Below, one piece after another: positions 1 through 10,913 of a DNA stretch of 64,000 nucleotides (position 1 is its first letter; each line of letters begins with the position of its first letter). The translations under genes and the position numbers were made by a program. Below the pieces are notes generated by a model. It ran no database searches. It was not told where the DNA came from and saw only the letters and a program-made list of their open reading frames with translations. The stretch comes from Streptomyces sp. NWU339 (GTDB lineage Bacteria; Actinomycetota; Actinomycetes; Streptomycetales; Streptomycetaceae): assembly GCF_003143855.1 (NCBI RefSeq), contig NZ_QFRK01000001.1, positions 509,614 to 573,613 on the forward strand. Reading direction: 5' to 3'.

Positions 1-182
1 AGCAGCCACACCTCGTTGCCGTCCCAGACAGGGCCGATGGTGTTGATCAGCACCCGCTTCTCGGCGCGGTCGCGGGCGAGCAGCCGGGTGAGGATCCCGA
101 TCCCGAAGTCGAAGCCCTCCAGGAAGAAGTAGCCGATCCACAGGACGGCGATCAGAACGAACCAGACGTTGTGCAATTCCAT
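1..182 (-). CDS. cydB: Cytochrome bd ubiquinol oxidase subunit II (5' part only)
   Basis: The first 60 residues of CydB are present; the rest lies beyond the window edge. The translation starts MELHNVWFVLIAVLWIGYFF and continues with the LEGFDFG motif characteristic of CydB, inside a hydrophobic segment. CydB pairs with CydA to form the membrane bd-type quinol oxidase, which reduces oxygen to water at low oxygen tension. The ATG lies 18 bases after the cydA stop codon, so the two genes are co-transcribed and share the Rex-type operator upstream of cydA. Confidence 0.93.
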   Translation of the reverse strand, partial: MELHNVWFVLIAVLWIGYFFLEGFDFGIGILTRLLARDRAEKRVLINTIGPVWDGNEVWL

Positions 183-200
183 GACTGTGGCTCCCTCGGC

Positions 201-1706
201 CTAGTACGAGAAGGCCATCGGCTTGTCGGCGTCACGGGGATCGCCGCCGATCTTCGTGGGCGGGTTGAGGTCGGCCTCGGTGAGCTCGGGCGGACCCGCC
301 TTGACGTACTTGGCGAGCAGCTTGACCTCGATGACGGCCAGGACGGCGTAGAGCAGGGTGAAGACACTCATCGAGGTGATGACCTCGGCCTGGGACACAC
401 CGGGGGAGACCGCGTGGCGGGTCTGCATCAGGCCGTAGACGACCCAGGGCTGCCGGCCCATCTCTGTGAAGATCCATCCCCAGGCGTTGGCGATCAGCGG
501 GAACGCCATCGTCCAGAGCGCCAGGCGCCAGTACAGCCGGGTGAGCCGTGCCCCGAGCGGCTTCTTCAGCAGCACCAGATGCGGGACCTCGTCCTCCCCG
601 GTGCGCAGGGCGGCCGGCAGCAGGAACCTCTTCCGCGTGAGCCAGAGTCCCAGCAGGGCGAGCGACAGGGACGCCATGCCGAAGCCGATCATCCATCGGA
701 AGCTCCAGTAGGCGACGGGGACGATGGGCCGGTAGTCACCGGGCCCGAACTCCTCCTGCAGGGCCTCATTGGTGTCGTTGATTCCGGGCACATGCGACTC
801 GAAGTCACCGTGAGCGAGGAAGGACAGCAGCCCGGGGATCTCCAGCGCGACCTTGTTGTGTCCCTTGTCGACGTCTCCGTACGCGAACACGGAGAACGGT
901 GCCGGGCCCTCGCCGTCCCACAGCGCCTCCGCGGCAGCCATCTTCATCGGCTGCTGCTCGTACATGACCTTGCCGAGGGTGTCCCCGCTGACCGCGGTGA
1001 GCAGCCCGCCGACCGCCATGGTGACCAGGCCGAGCCGGAGCGACGTCCGCATCACGGGTATGTGCTTCTTGCGCATCAGGTGGAAGGCCGCGATGCCCAC
1101 CACGAAGGCGCCGCCCGTCAGGAAGGCCGCCGAGAAGCTGTGGAAGACCTGGTTGAGCGTGGTGTTCTGGGTGAGCACCAGCCAGAAGTCGGTGAGCTCG
1201 GCGCGGCCCTTCTCCTCGTTGATCCGGTAGCCGACCGGGTGCTGCATCCAGGAGTTGGCCGCGAGGATGAACCAGGCGGACAGCAGGGTGCCGAGCGAGA
1301 CCATCCAGATGCAGGCCAGGTGGATCTTCTTGGGCAGCTTGTCCCAGCCGAAGATCCACAAGCCGATGAAGGTGGACTCGAAGAAGAAGGCGAGCAAGGC
1401 CTCGAAGGCGAGCGGGGCGCCGAAGACGTCACCGACGAACCGCGAGTAGTCGGACCAGTTCATGCCGAACTGGAACTCCTGCACGATGCCGGTGACCACG
1501 CCCATCGCGATGTTGATCAGGAAGAGCTTGCCCCAGAACTTCGTCGCCTTGAGGTACTTCTCCTTCTCGGTGCGCACCCAGGCGGTCTGCAGCCCGGCGG
1601 TGAGGGCGGCCAGCGAGATCGTCAGGGGAACGAAGAGGAAGTGGTAGACGGTGGTGATACCGAACTGCCATCGCGCCAGGGTCTCCGGCGCCAGAGCCAG
1701 GTCCAC
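201..1706 (-). CDS. cydA: Cytochrome bd ubiquinol oxidase subunit I
   Basis: A 501-residue integral membrane subunit of the bd quinol oxidase, binding hemes b558, b595 and d. An N-terminal histidine near residue 22 (TTVYHFLF) fits the b595 ligand. A His in the QVFHSFSAAF segment fits the b558 ligand, and the quinol-binding GRQPW motif is intact. Multiple hydrophobic helices run through the protein and the length is normal for the family. The ATG follows a leader of about 80 bases that contains a perfect Rex palindrome, so repression at low NADH/NAD+ and induction under oxygen limitation are expected. cydB follows immediately. Confidence 0.97.
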   Translation of the reverse strand: MDLALAPETLARWQFGITTVYHFLFVPLTISLAALTAGLQTAWVRTEKEKYLKATKFWGKLFLINIAMGVVTGIVQEFQFGMNWSDYSRFVGDVFGAPLAFEALLAFFFESTFIGLWIFGWDKLPKKIHLACIWMVSLGTLLSAWFILAANSWMQHPVGYRINEEKGRAELTDFWLVLTQNTTLNQVFHSFSAAFLTGGAFVVGIAAFHLMRKKHIPVMRTSLRLGLVTMAVGGLLTAVSGDTLGKVMYEQQPMKMAAAEALWDGEGPAPFSVFAYGDVDKGHNKVALEIPGLLSFLAHGDFESHVPGINDTNEALQEEFGPGDYRPIVPVAYWSFRWMIGFGMASLSLALLGLWLTRKRFLLPAALRTGEDEVPHLVLLKKPLGARLTRLYWRLALWTMAFPLIANAWGWIFTEMGRQPWVVYGLMQTRHAVSPGVSQAEVITSMSVFTLLYAVLAVIEVKLLAKYVKAGPPELTEADLNPPTKIGGDPRDADKPMAFSY

Positions 1707-1787
1707 GTCGTCGCTCCTTACATCGCTGCGTCACAGCGACCGCTTGATCCCGTTCATCCCCCACATCCCGGAAGAAACAGGATGCGC

Positions 1788-1805
1788 TTGTGAACGCGTT
1801 CACAT
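1788..1805 (-). promoter_or_regulatory. Rex operator upstream of cydAB
   Basis: A perfect 16-base palindrome TGTGAACGCGTTCACA lies at 1789-1804, about 85 bases upstream of the cydA start codon. It matches the known Streptomyces Rex operator consensus. Rex is the NADH/NAD+-sensing repressor of cyd genes in this genus. A partial half-site (TTCACAAG) follows directly on the far side. Binding is inferred from the match. Confidence 0.88.
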
Positions 1806-1953
1806 TCACAAGCAATTATGACCTACTGCTTTTCGTATCCGGAAGGGGGGTCCCCTGTGACGTCAACCCCTTGGGGATCGCTTCGGGGAGACAGGGGTGG
1901 CAGGGGCGACAGGGTCGACATGAAGGCGACACGCTGCCAGGGGGAGGAACATC

Positions 1954-1990
1954 AACAGCCGGCCGACGGCTGAACCGTCGGCCGGCTGTT
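1954..1990 (-). terminator. Intrinsic terminator downstream of hisC
   Basis: Perfect 16-base arms (1954-1969 and 1975-1990) flank a 5-base loop. It sits 39 bases past the hisC stop codon. No U-tract follows, as is usual in Streptomyces. Confidence 0.75.
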
Positions 1991-2028
1991 CCGGTTGCGA
2001 GACTGGGGCGGTCCGAGGCCCCGGGCGG

Positions 2029-3108
2029 CTACAGCTCCCTGTGGAAGGCCTCCGTCACCTTCAGGAAGATGTCGTTGGCCTCGGTCTCGCCGACCGTCAC
2101 TCGCGCCCCCTCCCCAGGGAACGGCCTGACTACCACGCCCGCCTGCTCGCACGCCTGCGCGAACGCCGCCGTGCGCTCCCCCAGCCTCAGCCACACGAAG
2201 TTGGCCTGGCTCTCGGGCACCTTCCAGCCCTGAGCACGCAGCGCGCCCATGACCCGGTTGCGCTCACACACCAGCGAACCGACCCGGCCGATGAGCTCGT
2301 CCTCGGCACGCAGCGAGGCGATCGCCGCGTCCTGCGCGACCTGGCTCACACCGAACGGCACCGCCGTCTTGCGCAGCGCCGCGGCCACCGGCTCGTGGGC
2401 GATCGCGAAACCTACGCGCAGCCCGGCCAGCCCGTAGGCCTTGGAGAAGGTCCGCAGCACACAGACATTGGGCCGCTCCCGGTAGATCTCCACGCCGTCC
2501 GGCACCTCGGGGTCACGGATGAACTCACGGTAGGCCTCGTCGAGCACCACCAGGACATCGCGGGGCACCCGGTCGAGGAAGCGCTCCAGTTCGGCCCGCC
2601 GGACCACCGTGCCGGTCGGGTTGTTGGGGTTGCAGACGAAGATGAGCCGGGTCCGATCGGTGACCGCCTCGGCCATCGCGTCGAGATCGTGCACATCGCC
2701 CGGGGTCAGGGGCACCTGCACGGGGGTGGCACCGCTGATCCTGGTGATGATCGGGTACGCCTCGAACGAGCGCCAGCCATAGATCACCTCGTCGCCGGGG
2801 CCCGAGGTGGCCTGCAGCAGCTGCTGGGCGATGCCGACCGAGCCGGTGCCGGTGGCCAGGTGGGAGACCGGGACGGCGAAGCGCTCGGCCAGCTCCGCCA
2901 TCAGGGCCGTGCAGGCCATGTCGGGGTAGCGGTTGAAGGAGGACGCCGCGGAGGCGATGGCCTCCATCACCCCCGGCAGCGGTGGATACGGGTTCTCGTT
3001 GGAGGACAGCTTGTAGGCCACCGGACCACCGGCCGCCGCCGGTTTGCCCGGTTTGTACGTAGGGATACCCTCCAGCTCGGCGCGCAGCTTGGGGCTGGTC
3101 TCGCTCAC
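2029..3108 (-). CDS. hisC: Histidinol-phosphate aminotransferase (class I/II PLP aminotransferase)
   Basis: A 359-residue fold-type I PLP aminotransferase. It has the SSNENPY substrate-loop motif near residue 36, CNPNNPTG at about 159-166, a conserved DEAYREF segment, and the PLP lysine in FSKAYG near residue 223. It is expected to convert imidazole-acetol phosphate and glutamate to histidinol phosphate. The GTG at 3108 is preferred over the upstream ATG because an AGGAGG ribosome site sits 5 bases before it and the family N-terminus starts there. The gene stands alone, away from a his operon, so an aromatic-amino-acid aminotransferase role is a possible alternative. Confidence 0.88.
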   Translation of the reverse strand: MSETSPKLRAELEGIPTYKPGKPAAAGGPVAYKLSSNENPYPPLPGVMEAIASAASSFNRYPDMACTALMAELAERFAVPVSHLATGTGSVGIAQQLLQATSGPGDEVIYGWRSFEAYPIITRISGATPVQVPLTPGDVHDLDAMAEAVTDRTRLIFVCNPNNPTGTVVRRAELERFLDRVPRDVLVVLDEAYREFIRDPEVPDGVEIYRERPNVCVLRTFSKAYGLAGLRVGFAIAHEPVAAALRKTAVPFGVSQVAQDAAIASLRAEDELIGRVGSLVCERNRVMGALRAQGWKVPESQANFVWLRLGERTAAFAQACEQAGVVVRPFPGEGARVTVGETEANDIFLKVTEAFHREL

Positions 3109-3585
3109 CGCAGTCCTCCTCCGAAGACCGGCGGCCCATGACCGCCGCCGACATCCAATACTGCTCACCTTATGAGGATTCGACGCGGCGGAGTAGAGAA
3201 GCCGTTGCGGGGAGACACCGCTGCGTGGGCACGTACAGCGGCAACAGAAGGCGCCTCCGTGCCATCCGTCCCTTCAGCAACAGGGGCATCGCTGTGTGAA
3301 GGCACACAAAGGGCGTCCGAGCCGGGGGCGCGCCGCACATATATCTACGCGCCGGTGGCTCGCGCCGTGGCGCGCATCCCCCGTGCAGGTGAGTTGAGAC
3401 CTCTTCGCAACATCGCCCCCTCGGCAGGCCCGCATGGGCCGACACGCCAGGTCTTGGCATTGGAACATCCAACATCCTTGCTTTGCAAGGAACTTACCCT
3501 TTAATGATCATGCAGAAACGTGCCTGTCAACGCATGCATATGCGTCCGCCCTACCCCACCGCATGAGCCCTACTATCGGCTCGCC
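3109..3585. other. 477-base gap between divergent hisC and LacI-type gene
   Basis: No convincing protein or RNA gene is visible. The gap should hold both promoters. The only clear structure is a perfect inverted repeat at 3476-3490, annotated separately. Open frames here show no family resemblance and lack the normal third-position GC pattern. Confidence 0.6.
3476..3490. promoter_or_regulatory. Inverted repeat, candidate operator for the LacI-type regulator
   Basis: The repeat is CCTTGC-TTT-GCAAGG, with perfect 6-base arms, 96 bases upstream of the LacI-type start. LacI-family proteins bind short palindromes and often regulate themselves. This assignment is inferred from position only; typical LacI sites have a central CG, which this lacks. 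Confidence 0.35.
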
Positions 3586-4692
3586 ATGACAGCAGCAGGG
3601 AAGCACCAGGTGAGCCGCGCGGAAACCTCACGCCGAGGCAGCAAGCCGGGTCGAGCGGGCATCAGGGACGTGGCCGCCGCCGCCGGAGTCTCCATCACGA
3701 CCGTCTCCGATGCCCTCAACGGCAAGGGCAGGCTCCCGGACGCCACCCGGCGCCACGTCCGCGAGGTCGCCGACAGACTGGGCTACCGGCCCTCGGCCGC
3801 CGCCCGCACGCTCCGTACCGGCAAGTCGGGACTCATCGGCCTGACCGTGACGACATACGGGGAAGAACCTTTCACCTTCACCGAGTTCGCGTACTTCGCC
3901 GAGATGGCGCGTGCCGCCACCTCCGCCGCGCTCGCCCGCGGCTACGCCCTCGTGATCCTCCCCGCGACCTCCCGACACGACGTGTGGTCCAACGTCGCTC
4001 TGGACGGCACGGTCGTCATCGATCCCTCGGACCAGGATCCGGTCGTCAGTGAACTGGTCCGGCAGGGTTTACCGGTCGTCTCCGACGGCCGTCCGGCCGG
4101 CTCGCTCCCGGTCACGGCCTGGGTGGACAACGACCACGAGGCCGCAGTCCTCGGCATCCTCGACCACCTGGCCGCCGCGGGCGCCCGCCGCATCGGCCTG
4201 CTGACCGGGACCACGACCGACACCTACACCCACCTGTCGACCACCGCGTATCTGCACTGGTGCGAGCGCGTCGGCCAGGACCCGGTGTACGAGTCCTATC
4301 CGGCACACGATCCGTGCGCCGGCGCCGTCGCCGCCGACCGGCTGCTCGCCCGTCCCGACCGTCCCGACGCCGTCTACGGCCTGTTCGATCCCAACGGCAC
4401 CGATCTGCTCGCCGCCGCGCGCCGCTACGGCCTGCGCGTCCCGGAGGACCTGCTGCTCGTCTGCTGCAGCGAGTCCACCGTCTACGCCAGCACCGAGCCG
4501 CCCGTCACCACCCTCTCGCTCAAACCACGACGCATCGGCACGGCTGTGGTCCAGCTGCTCATCGACGCCATCGAAGGGGTCGATCCGGAACACACGGTGG
4601 CGCAGGTGATACCCACCGAGCTGATCGTGCGCACCTCGTCGCAGCGCCGACCACCACGCACGACGGTCAGCCCGCCGCGGTCGCCGGCCTGA
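3586..4692 (+). CDS. LacI/GalR-family transcriptional regulator (contains a TTA codon)
   Basis: A 368-residue regulator. An N-terminal LacI helix-turn-helix (IRDVAAAAGVSITTVSDALN, about residues 24-43) is followed by a hinge helix (PSAAARTLRTGKSG) and a periplasmic-binding-protein-like effector domain to the C-terminus. The effector is not predictable. The start at 3586 is chosen because the in-frame upstream extension has no family similarity and the MTAAGKHQ start leaves a normal LacI N-terminus. Codon 162 (4069-4071) is TTA, the rare leucine codon read by the bldA tRNA in Streptomyces, so expression may be restricted to late growth. It is divergent from hisC and followed by a terminator. 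Confidence 0.88.
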   Translation: MTAAGKHQVSRAETSRRGSKPGRAGIRDVAAAAGVSITTVSDALNGKGRLPDATRRHVREVADRLGYRPSAAARTLRTGKSGLIGLTVTTYGEEPFTFTEFAYFAEMARAATSAALARGYALVILPATSRHDVWSNVALDGTVVIDPSDQDPVVSELVRQGLPVVSDGRPAGSLPVTAWVDNDHEAAVLGILDHLAAAGARRIGLLTGTTTDTYTHLSTTAYLHWCERVGQDPVYESYPAHDPCAGAVAADRLLARPDRPDAVYGLFDPNGTDLLAAARRYGLRVPEDLLLVCCSESTVYASTEPPVTTLSLKPRRIGTAVVQLLIDAIEGVDPEHTVAQVIPTELIVRTSSQRRPPRTTVSPPRSPA

Positions 4693-4735
4693 CCGGCAGA
4701 AAAACCGCAGGCCCCCGGAAAGGACGACCGGGCCC

Positions 4736-4776
4736 GGCTCCCGGAGGGGGAAGGGACGGCTCCCCCTCCGGGAGCC
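4736..4776 (+). terminator. Terminator downstream of LacI-type gene
   Basis: Perfect 16-base GC-rich arms (4736-4751 and 4761-4776) with a 9-base loop, 43 bases past the stop codon. Confidence 0.75.
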
Positions 4777-5041
4777 GCTGCTTACGGAAGTGGGCCGGCT
4801 GCCCTGAGACGGACGTACGCGGTCCCAGGAGGAGCCGGCACGGCCGGGTGGCCGCAACTACGGGCGAAGCCCTGACCAAATGGGGCGAAAACCGCGGCGA
4901 GCTGGAGTCTTGCTCCAATTCACCACCCCTGGGTCATCACATGGCACGATCCGCGTTCCTATGATGGGCCCACGACACCGCGGGCCGCTGCGACCAGGCA
5001 GTCCGACGCGGTGCAGTTGCGGCTTGATGGTGGAGGGGTCG
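4777..5041. other. Leader region of the metallophosphoesterase gene
   Basis: This stretch completes the 349-base gap after the LacI-type gene. A TATGAT-like -10 hexamer lies at about 4960-4966 and a small inverted repeat (GGAG-TCTTG-CTCC) at about 4903-4915. No RNA family could be recognised. Confidence 0.35.
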
Positions 5042-6121
5042 ATGACTCAGGGGGCCGGTCAGGGACCCGGGGTGGAGCGCACACCGACGGTGCGCGACTT
5101 CCGGGTGCCCGCGTACATCCACGAGACCGGTCCGTACGCCCACAGCATGCACCCCGGCGACGCGGCGGCCCCGCCGCCCTCGGAGAGCCTCCCGGAGGGA
5201 TACACACCCACGCGTCGGGACCTTCCGGTCATCAATCGGGGTGACACTGTGCAGGTGATCGTCGACCCCGCGTCCGTCTCCGCCCCGCAGCCTCCCACCG
5301 GGCCCGGCCCGCTGTACGTGGTCGGTGACGTCCACGGGTACCTCGACGAATTGGTCGCCGCCCTCCAGGAGCAGGGTCTCATCGACTCCGCGGGCCAGTG
5401 GTGCGCCGGCCCCGCACGGCTGTGGTTCCTCGGCGACTTCACCGACCGGGGACCGGACGGCATCGGCGTCATCGATCTCGTGATGCGGCTGTCCGCCGAG
5501 GCCGCCGCGGCCGGCGGCTACTGCAAGGCCCTGATGGGCAATCACGAACTGCTGCTGCTCGGCGCCAAGCGGTTCGGCGACACTCCCGTCAAATCCGGCG
5601 CGGGCACCGCCACCTTCCAGGCGGCCTGGCTCCTCAACGGCGGGCAGAAAACCGACATGGACCGGCTCCAGGACCACCACCTGCAGTGGATGGCCCGCCT
5701 GGACGCCGTCGAGGCCGTCGACGACCACCTCCTGCTGCATTCCGACACCACCGCCTACCTCGACTACGGCCACTCCATCGAAGAGGTCAACGACACCGTC
5801 CGCGAGACGATCACCCGCAACGACGCCGACGAGGTCTGGGACCTGTTCCGCAAGTTCACCAAGCGGTTCTCCTTCCGCGACGAGGGCGGCGCCGAAGCGG
5901 TGCGCTCCTTGCTGAATACGTACGGTGGCACCCGGGTCGTTCACGGCCACAGCCCCATTCCGTACCTACTGGGCGAAGTCGGCTCCGAGGACGGCGGGGA
6001 CGACAGCGGTCCCGTCGTCGAGGGTCCGCACGTCTACGCCGAGGGACTGGCCATCGCGATGGACGGCGGCGTGACGATGGCCGGAAAACTGCTGGTCCAG
6101 AAGCTGCCACTCGCCAAGTGA
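5042..6121 (+). CDS. Calcineurin-like metallophosphoesterase
   Basis: A 359-residue protein with all five blocks of the calcineurin-like phosphoesterase fold: GDVHGYLDEL, GDFTDRGPDG, GNHELLL, a metal-binding His in LLHSDT, and C-terminal HGHSP. The pattern is closest to PPP-type serine/threonine or diadenosine-polyphosphate phosphatases. The first 90 residues are a poorly conserved Pro-rich segment. The ATG at 5042 follows GGAGGGG at a 5-base spacing, which decides the start over upstream in-frame codons. It stands alone, with a terminator immediately downstream. The substrate is unknown. Confidence 0.85.
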   Translation: MTQGAGQGPGVERTPTVRDFRVPAYIHETGPYAHSMHPGDAAAPPPSESLPEGYTPTRRDLPVINRGDTVQVIVDPASVSAPQPPTGPGPLYVVGDVHGYLDELVAALQEQGLIDSAGQWCAGPARLWFLGDFTDRGPDGIGVIDLVMRLSAEAAAAGGYCKALMGNHELLLLGAKRFGDTPVKSGAGTATFQAAWLLNGGQKTDMDRLQDHHLQWMARLDAVEAVDDHLLLHSDTTAYLDYGHSIEEVNDTVRETITRNDADEVWDLFRKFTKRFSFRDEGGAEAVRSLLNTYGGTRVVHGHSPIPYLLGEVGSEDGGDDSGPVVEGPHVYAEGLAIAMDGGVTMAGKLLVQKLPLAK

Positions 6122-6124
6122 GCG

Positions 6125-6156
6125 GGTCCCGGGCCAGGCGTCACCGGCCCGGGACC
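6125..6156 (+). terminator. Terminator downstream of metallophosphoesterase gene
   Basis: Perfect 11-base arms (6125-6135 and 6146-6156) with a 10-base loop, 3 bases past the stop codon. Confidence 0.75.
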
Positions 6157-6304
6157 GCACCGGACAACGGCCAATTTCGGTAAACCCCCTGTCACGGCGC
6201 ACCGTCAGCGCTCTACCATCGGCTTATCCGTAGCAGGCTCCCCTCCGTTTCTGCCCAGCGGCTCGTCAGCATGCCGAGCCACAAGCCCTACGGAGCATCG
6301 GGGG

Positions 6305-7174
6305 ATGCACATGAACAGCGTTCCGCAGCACCTGTTGACCGAGGACCGCCAGGAATACGAGCGGATTCTCGATGAGGTGCTGCGCTCCGCACCACACCGC
6401 CCGGAACTGACCGCTGTCGGTCAGCGGCTCAACTCCGAACAACTGCGCACCATGGCGCTCAATGCCACCGCGATCATCACGGCGGCCGCGGCGACCGAGT
6501 ACCAGCACTACATCAAGGTCCGCGAGGAACTGCGCCGGCCACCGGCGTCGGCCACCCCGGCCGTGCGCGAGTCGGGCTCCTCCGAGCCGGAACCCGGCAC
6601 AGCGGGGCTCGCCGCCGCCATGGGGGAGGCCGCCGAGACCGCCGGCGCGGGTGCGGTCGCCGTCATCGCCGTTCTGGCACCCGTCCTGGCCGGAACGGCG
6701 GCCGTGCTCTTCCTGCTCGTCGGCTACATCCTGCGCGTGCTCGACCTCAGCGCGGCCTTCGCCCGGACCATGCTCACCACGGGCTGGACGTTCGGCGCCG
6801 TGACCGCGGTCGCCATCCTGGTCGCCGCCGTGGGCCTGCTCCTCACCGCGCTGCGCAACAAGCCCTCGGCCCGGAGCGGGCCGTACGTGGAAGGCGACAA
6901 GGAGTTGGCCCTGGCCAGGGATGCCTGGCACGAGGCACTGCTGGAGCGGGGAATCATGCCGTTCCTGCGGGACGCTCTCACCGATCCCGGCACGGCAGCC
7001 GCACTGCGCTACGCGGCACCGTCCGAACCGACCAGCCGTATCCCGAACCTCGGCTACCACCGGCCGGGATTCACCAGCCCCGGGGAAGGCCCGAGCCGCG
7101 GCCCGCGGCCGAGCTACTCGAGTCCGGACTACAGCAGCCCGGACTTCGGGGGGCCGGAACACCAGCCTGAGTAG
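6305..7174 (+). CDS. Hypothetical membrane protein with two transmembrane segments
   Basis: A 289-residue protein not assigned to a named family. The N-terminal ~75 residues are predicted helical (MHMNSVPQHLLTEDRQEYER). Two hydrophobic segments lie near residues 116-145 (VAVIAVLAPVLAGTAAVLFL) and 155-180. A soluble segment with a WHEALLERGI motif follows, and the C-terminus is a Pro/Ser/Gly/Tyr-rich tail with repeated SSPDYSSPDF-like units. An alternative ATG lies 6 bases downstream. A TGTCAC/TACCAT promoter-like pair with an 18-base spacer lies about 90-115 bases upstream. The sequence does not indicate a function. Confidence 0.8.
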   Translation: MHMNSVPQHLLTEDRQEYERILDEVLRSAPHRPELTAVGQRLNSEQLRTMALNATAIITAAAATEYQHYIKVREELRRPPASATPAVRESGSSEPEPGTAGLAAAMGEAAETAGAGAVAVIAVLAPVLAGTAAVLFLLVGYILRVLDLSAAFARTMLTTGWTFGAVTAVAILVAAVGLLLTALRNKPSARSGPYVEGDKELALARDAWHEALLERGIMPFLRDALTDPGTAAALRYAAPSEPTSRIPNLGYHRPGFTSPGEGPSRGPRPSYSSPDYSSPDFGGPEHQPE

Positions 7175-7231
7175 GCGAACGGCCGAAGTACCGGCCCGAG
7201 TCCGTGGTCGCCGGCCGGCGCTCCCTCACCG

Positions 7232-7256
7232 GCGGAGCCCTCTCGAGAGGCTCCGC
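7232..7256. terminator. Bidirectional terminator between convergent genes
   Basis: Perfect 8-base arms (7232-7239 and 7249-7256), with TCTCGAGA self-complementary inside the loop. It sits between the membrane-protein gene and the convergent TerD-VWA gene. Confidence 0.65.
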
Positions 7257-7332
7257 GACGGGGGCGTGTGCCGGGTGCACGGGTCAAGTCATGTCTGGGT
7301 CAGTTCATGCCCGGGCCAGATCGTGCCCCTGG

Positions 7333-8748
7333 TCATAGGATGCCCGCCCGGCTCGCAGCTGTGATCCACAACGGGAACTCGGACAGCAGACGGTCGTACA
7401 ACTCCGGGTCCGGCACGGTGCTGATGTCGTCGACGGCGAAGAACCCGACGTTGTCGACGCGGCGTCCGGGCAGCGTGTCGAATCGTTCCAGCACGCCGTA
7501 GTTCGACCGTCCGAGCCCCACGAACTGCCAGAAGACGGGTTCCTCCACCGCTTCGCGGAGCTCACGCTCGATCTCGGTGTTCCGGTAGACCCCGCCGTCG
7601 GAGAAGAACAGCACGAGCGTCGGGGCCGCCGCGGGATTGCTCCCGACGAACGAGCGGACCTCGGCGATGACCTTCTGCTCCTCGTTCTGGATGCCGACCT
7701 CCCGCATGTCGACCTGGCTCGGGTCCAGGCCCTTCTTCCGCCCTCGCCGGAAGAGGCTCATCTCCCCCACCCGCACGTGCAGCCGGAGCCAGTCGGACAG
7801 CTCGCCCAGCCGCAGGTCCGGCAGCCGTGCCGGATGCGAGGCGAACGTCCATGCCTGCATCTCGCCGTCGTCGTCCAACTGCGCGGCGACCGCGGCCATG
7901 CGCTCGACGACGTCCGCCACGACTCCCTTGGAGTACTGGGGTGCCATGGAACCGGAGGCGTCCAGTACGAGGATGACGCGCGCGGTGACCTCGGCGGCCC
8001 CGTGCTTGCGCAGGCTGACGGCCACCTGCTCCTTGCGCAGCGACAGCCGCTTGCGCATGTCCACGGGCAGCCGCTCCTCTCCCTTGGTGAGGCGCGGAGC
8101 GGCCGGGGAAACGGCCGGGACCGGAGGCACCGGAGCGGGAGGCACCGGAGCGGAGACGGCAGGCGTGACGGGGGACGCGACGACCGGAGGCACGGCGGCG
8201 GGGGCCGCCGGGGGAGCGTCGTCCACGGTGATACCGAAGTCAGTGGCCAGCCCCGCGAGCCCGGAGGCGTACCCCTGGCCCACCGCGCGGAACTTCCACT
8301 TCCCCTGGCGCCGGTACAGCTCGCCACCGATGAACGCGGTCTCCGTGTCGGCCACCATGTCGAACCGGGCGATCTCGGTCTCCGCCCCGGCGTCGAGCAG
8401 CCTGAGCACCAGCCCCGGGACCTGGCCGAAGGTCCCGCCGTCGGAGGACGCGCACAGCGCGATCCGCTCGACGGCCGGTTCCAGCAGGCGCAGGTCGACC
8501 TCGACCGTGTCGGTCGCGGCACCGACGGTGCTCCGCTTTCCCCGATGTGTCACAGCGTTGGAGGCGTGCCGCAGCTGGTTGTAGAAGACGAAATCGCCGT
8601 CGTCCCGCACTCGTCCGGCCGCCGTGAGCAGGAGAGCCGACGCGTCGATGTCGGGCACACCGGCCCCGGCGGTCCAAGCAAGCTCGACGCGCACCACCGG
8701 GGCATCGACGGGAAGGTTGGACCCCTTGCTCATTGATTGCGCTGTCAT
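7333..8748 (-). CDS. TerD-domain / von Willebrand factor A fusion protein
   Basis: A 471-residue protein. The N-terminal half is a TerD-like calcium-binding domain ([16 protein letters not shown], then [13 protein letters not shown] and [21 protein letters not shown]), ending near residue 185. A Pro/Ala/Val linker of about 45 residues follows. The C-terminal half is a VWA domain with the MIDAS motif DASGSM near residue 267 and [11 protein letters not shown]. This TerF-like architecture is linked to tellurite/stress (ter) systems, but no other ter gene is adjacent. A second start (MSKGSNL, 8733) matches TerD N-termini equally well. Its role is inferred only from its domains. Confidence 0.85.
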   Translation of the reverse strand: MTAQSMSKGSNLPVDAPVVRVELAWTAGAGVPDIDASALLLTAAGRVRDDGDFVFYNQLRHASNAVTHRGKRSTVGAATDTVEVDLRLLEPAVERIALCASSDGGTFGQVPGLVLRLLDAGAETEIARFDMVADTETAFIGGELYRRQGKWKFRAVGQGYASGLAGLATDFGITVDDAPPAAPAAVPPVVASPVTPAVSAPVPPAPVPPVPAVSPAAPRLTKGEERLPVDMRKRLSLRKEQVAVSLRKHGAAEVTARVILVLDASGSMAPQYSKGVVADVVERMAAVAAQLDDDGEMQAWTFASHPARLPDLRLGELSDWLRLHVRVGEMSLFRRGRKKGLDPSQVDMREVGIQNEEQKVIAEVRSFVGSNPAAAPTLVLFFSDGGVYRNTEIERELREAVEEPVFWQFVGLGRSNYGVLERFDTLPGRRVDNVGFFAVDDISTVPDPELYDRLLSEFPLWITAASRAGIL

Positions 8749-8785
8749 GGCATACAGTCTGCCGATCCGTCCCCGTGAGGAGCGA

Positions 8786-8814
8786 GAGGGGCGGGCCCGA
8801 ACGACCCGCCCCTC
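8786..8814 (-). terminator. Terminator downstream of thiC
   Basis: Perfect 10-base arms (8786-8795 and 8805-8814) around a 9-base loop, 30 bases beyond the thiC stop codon. Confidence 0.75.
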
Positions 8815-8843
8815 GCCCGTTCAACCAGTTCGATTCAGTCAGT

Positions 8844-10832
<1,989 letters not shown>

Positions 10833-10913
10833 TGTACAAAAGGTGCCCCCACGCTAGCGTCAATTCTGGCGCGGTGAACAGAGGGCCCTCGTTGTTCTTG
10901 CGATGATCGGGCG

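Noticed and set aside
171..1793. 540-residue open frame opposite cydA, and similar long frames opposite hisC, thiC, dnaB and parA
   Set aside because: They are GC-bias shadows: Arg/Gly/Pro/Ala/His-rich translations with no family resemblance, lying antisense to well-identified genes.
3170..3475. Overlapping open frames in the hisC-LacI gap with weak internal repetition
   Set aside because: Imperfect similarity between two segments is not a defined repeat, and neither frame resembles a protein family.
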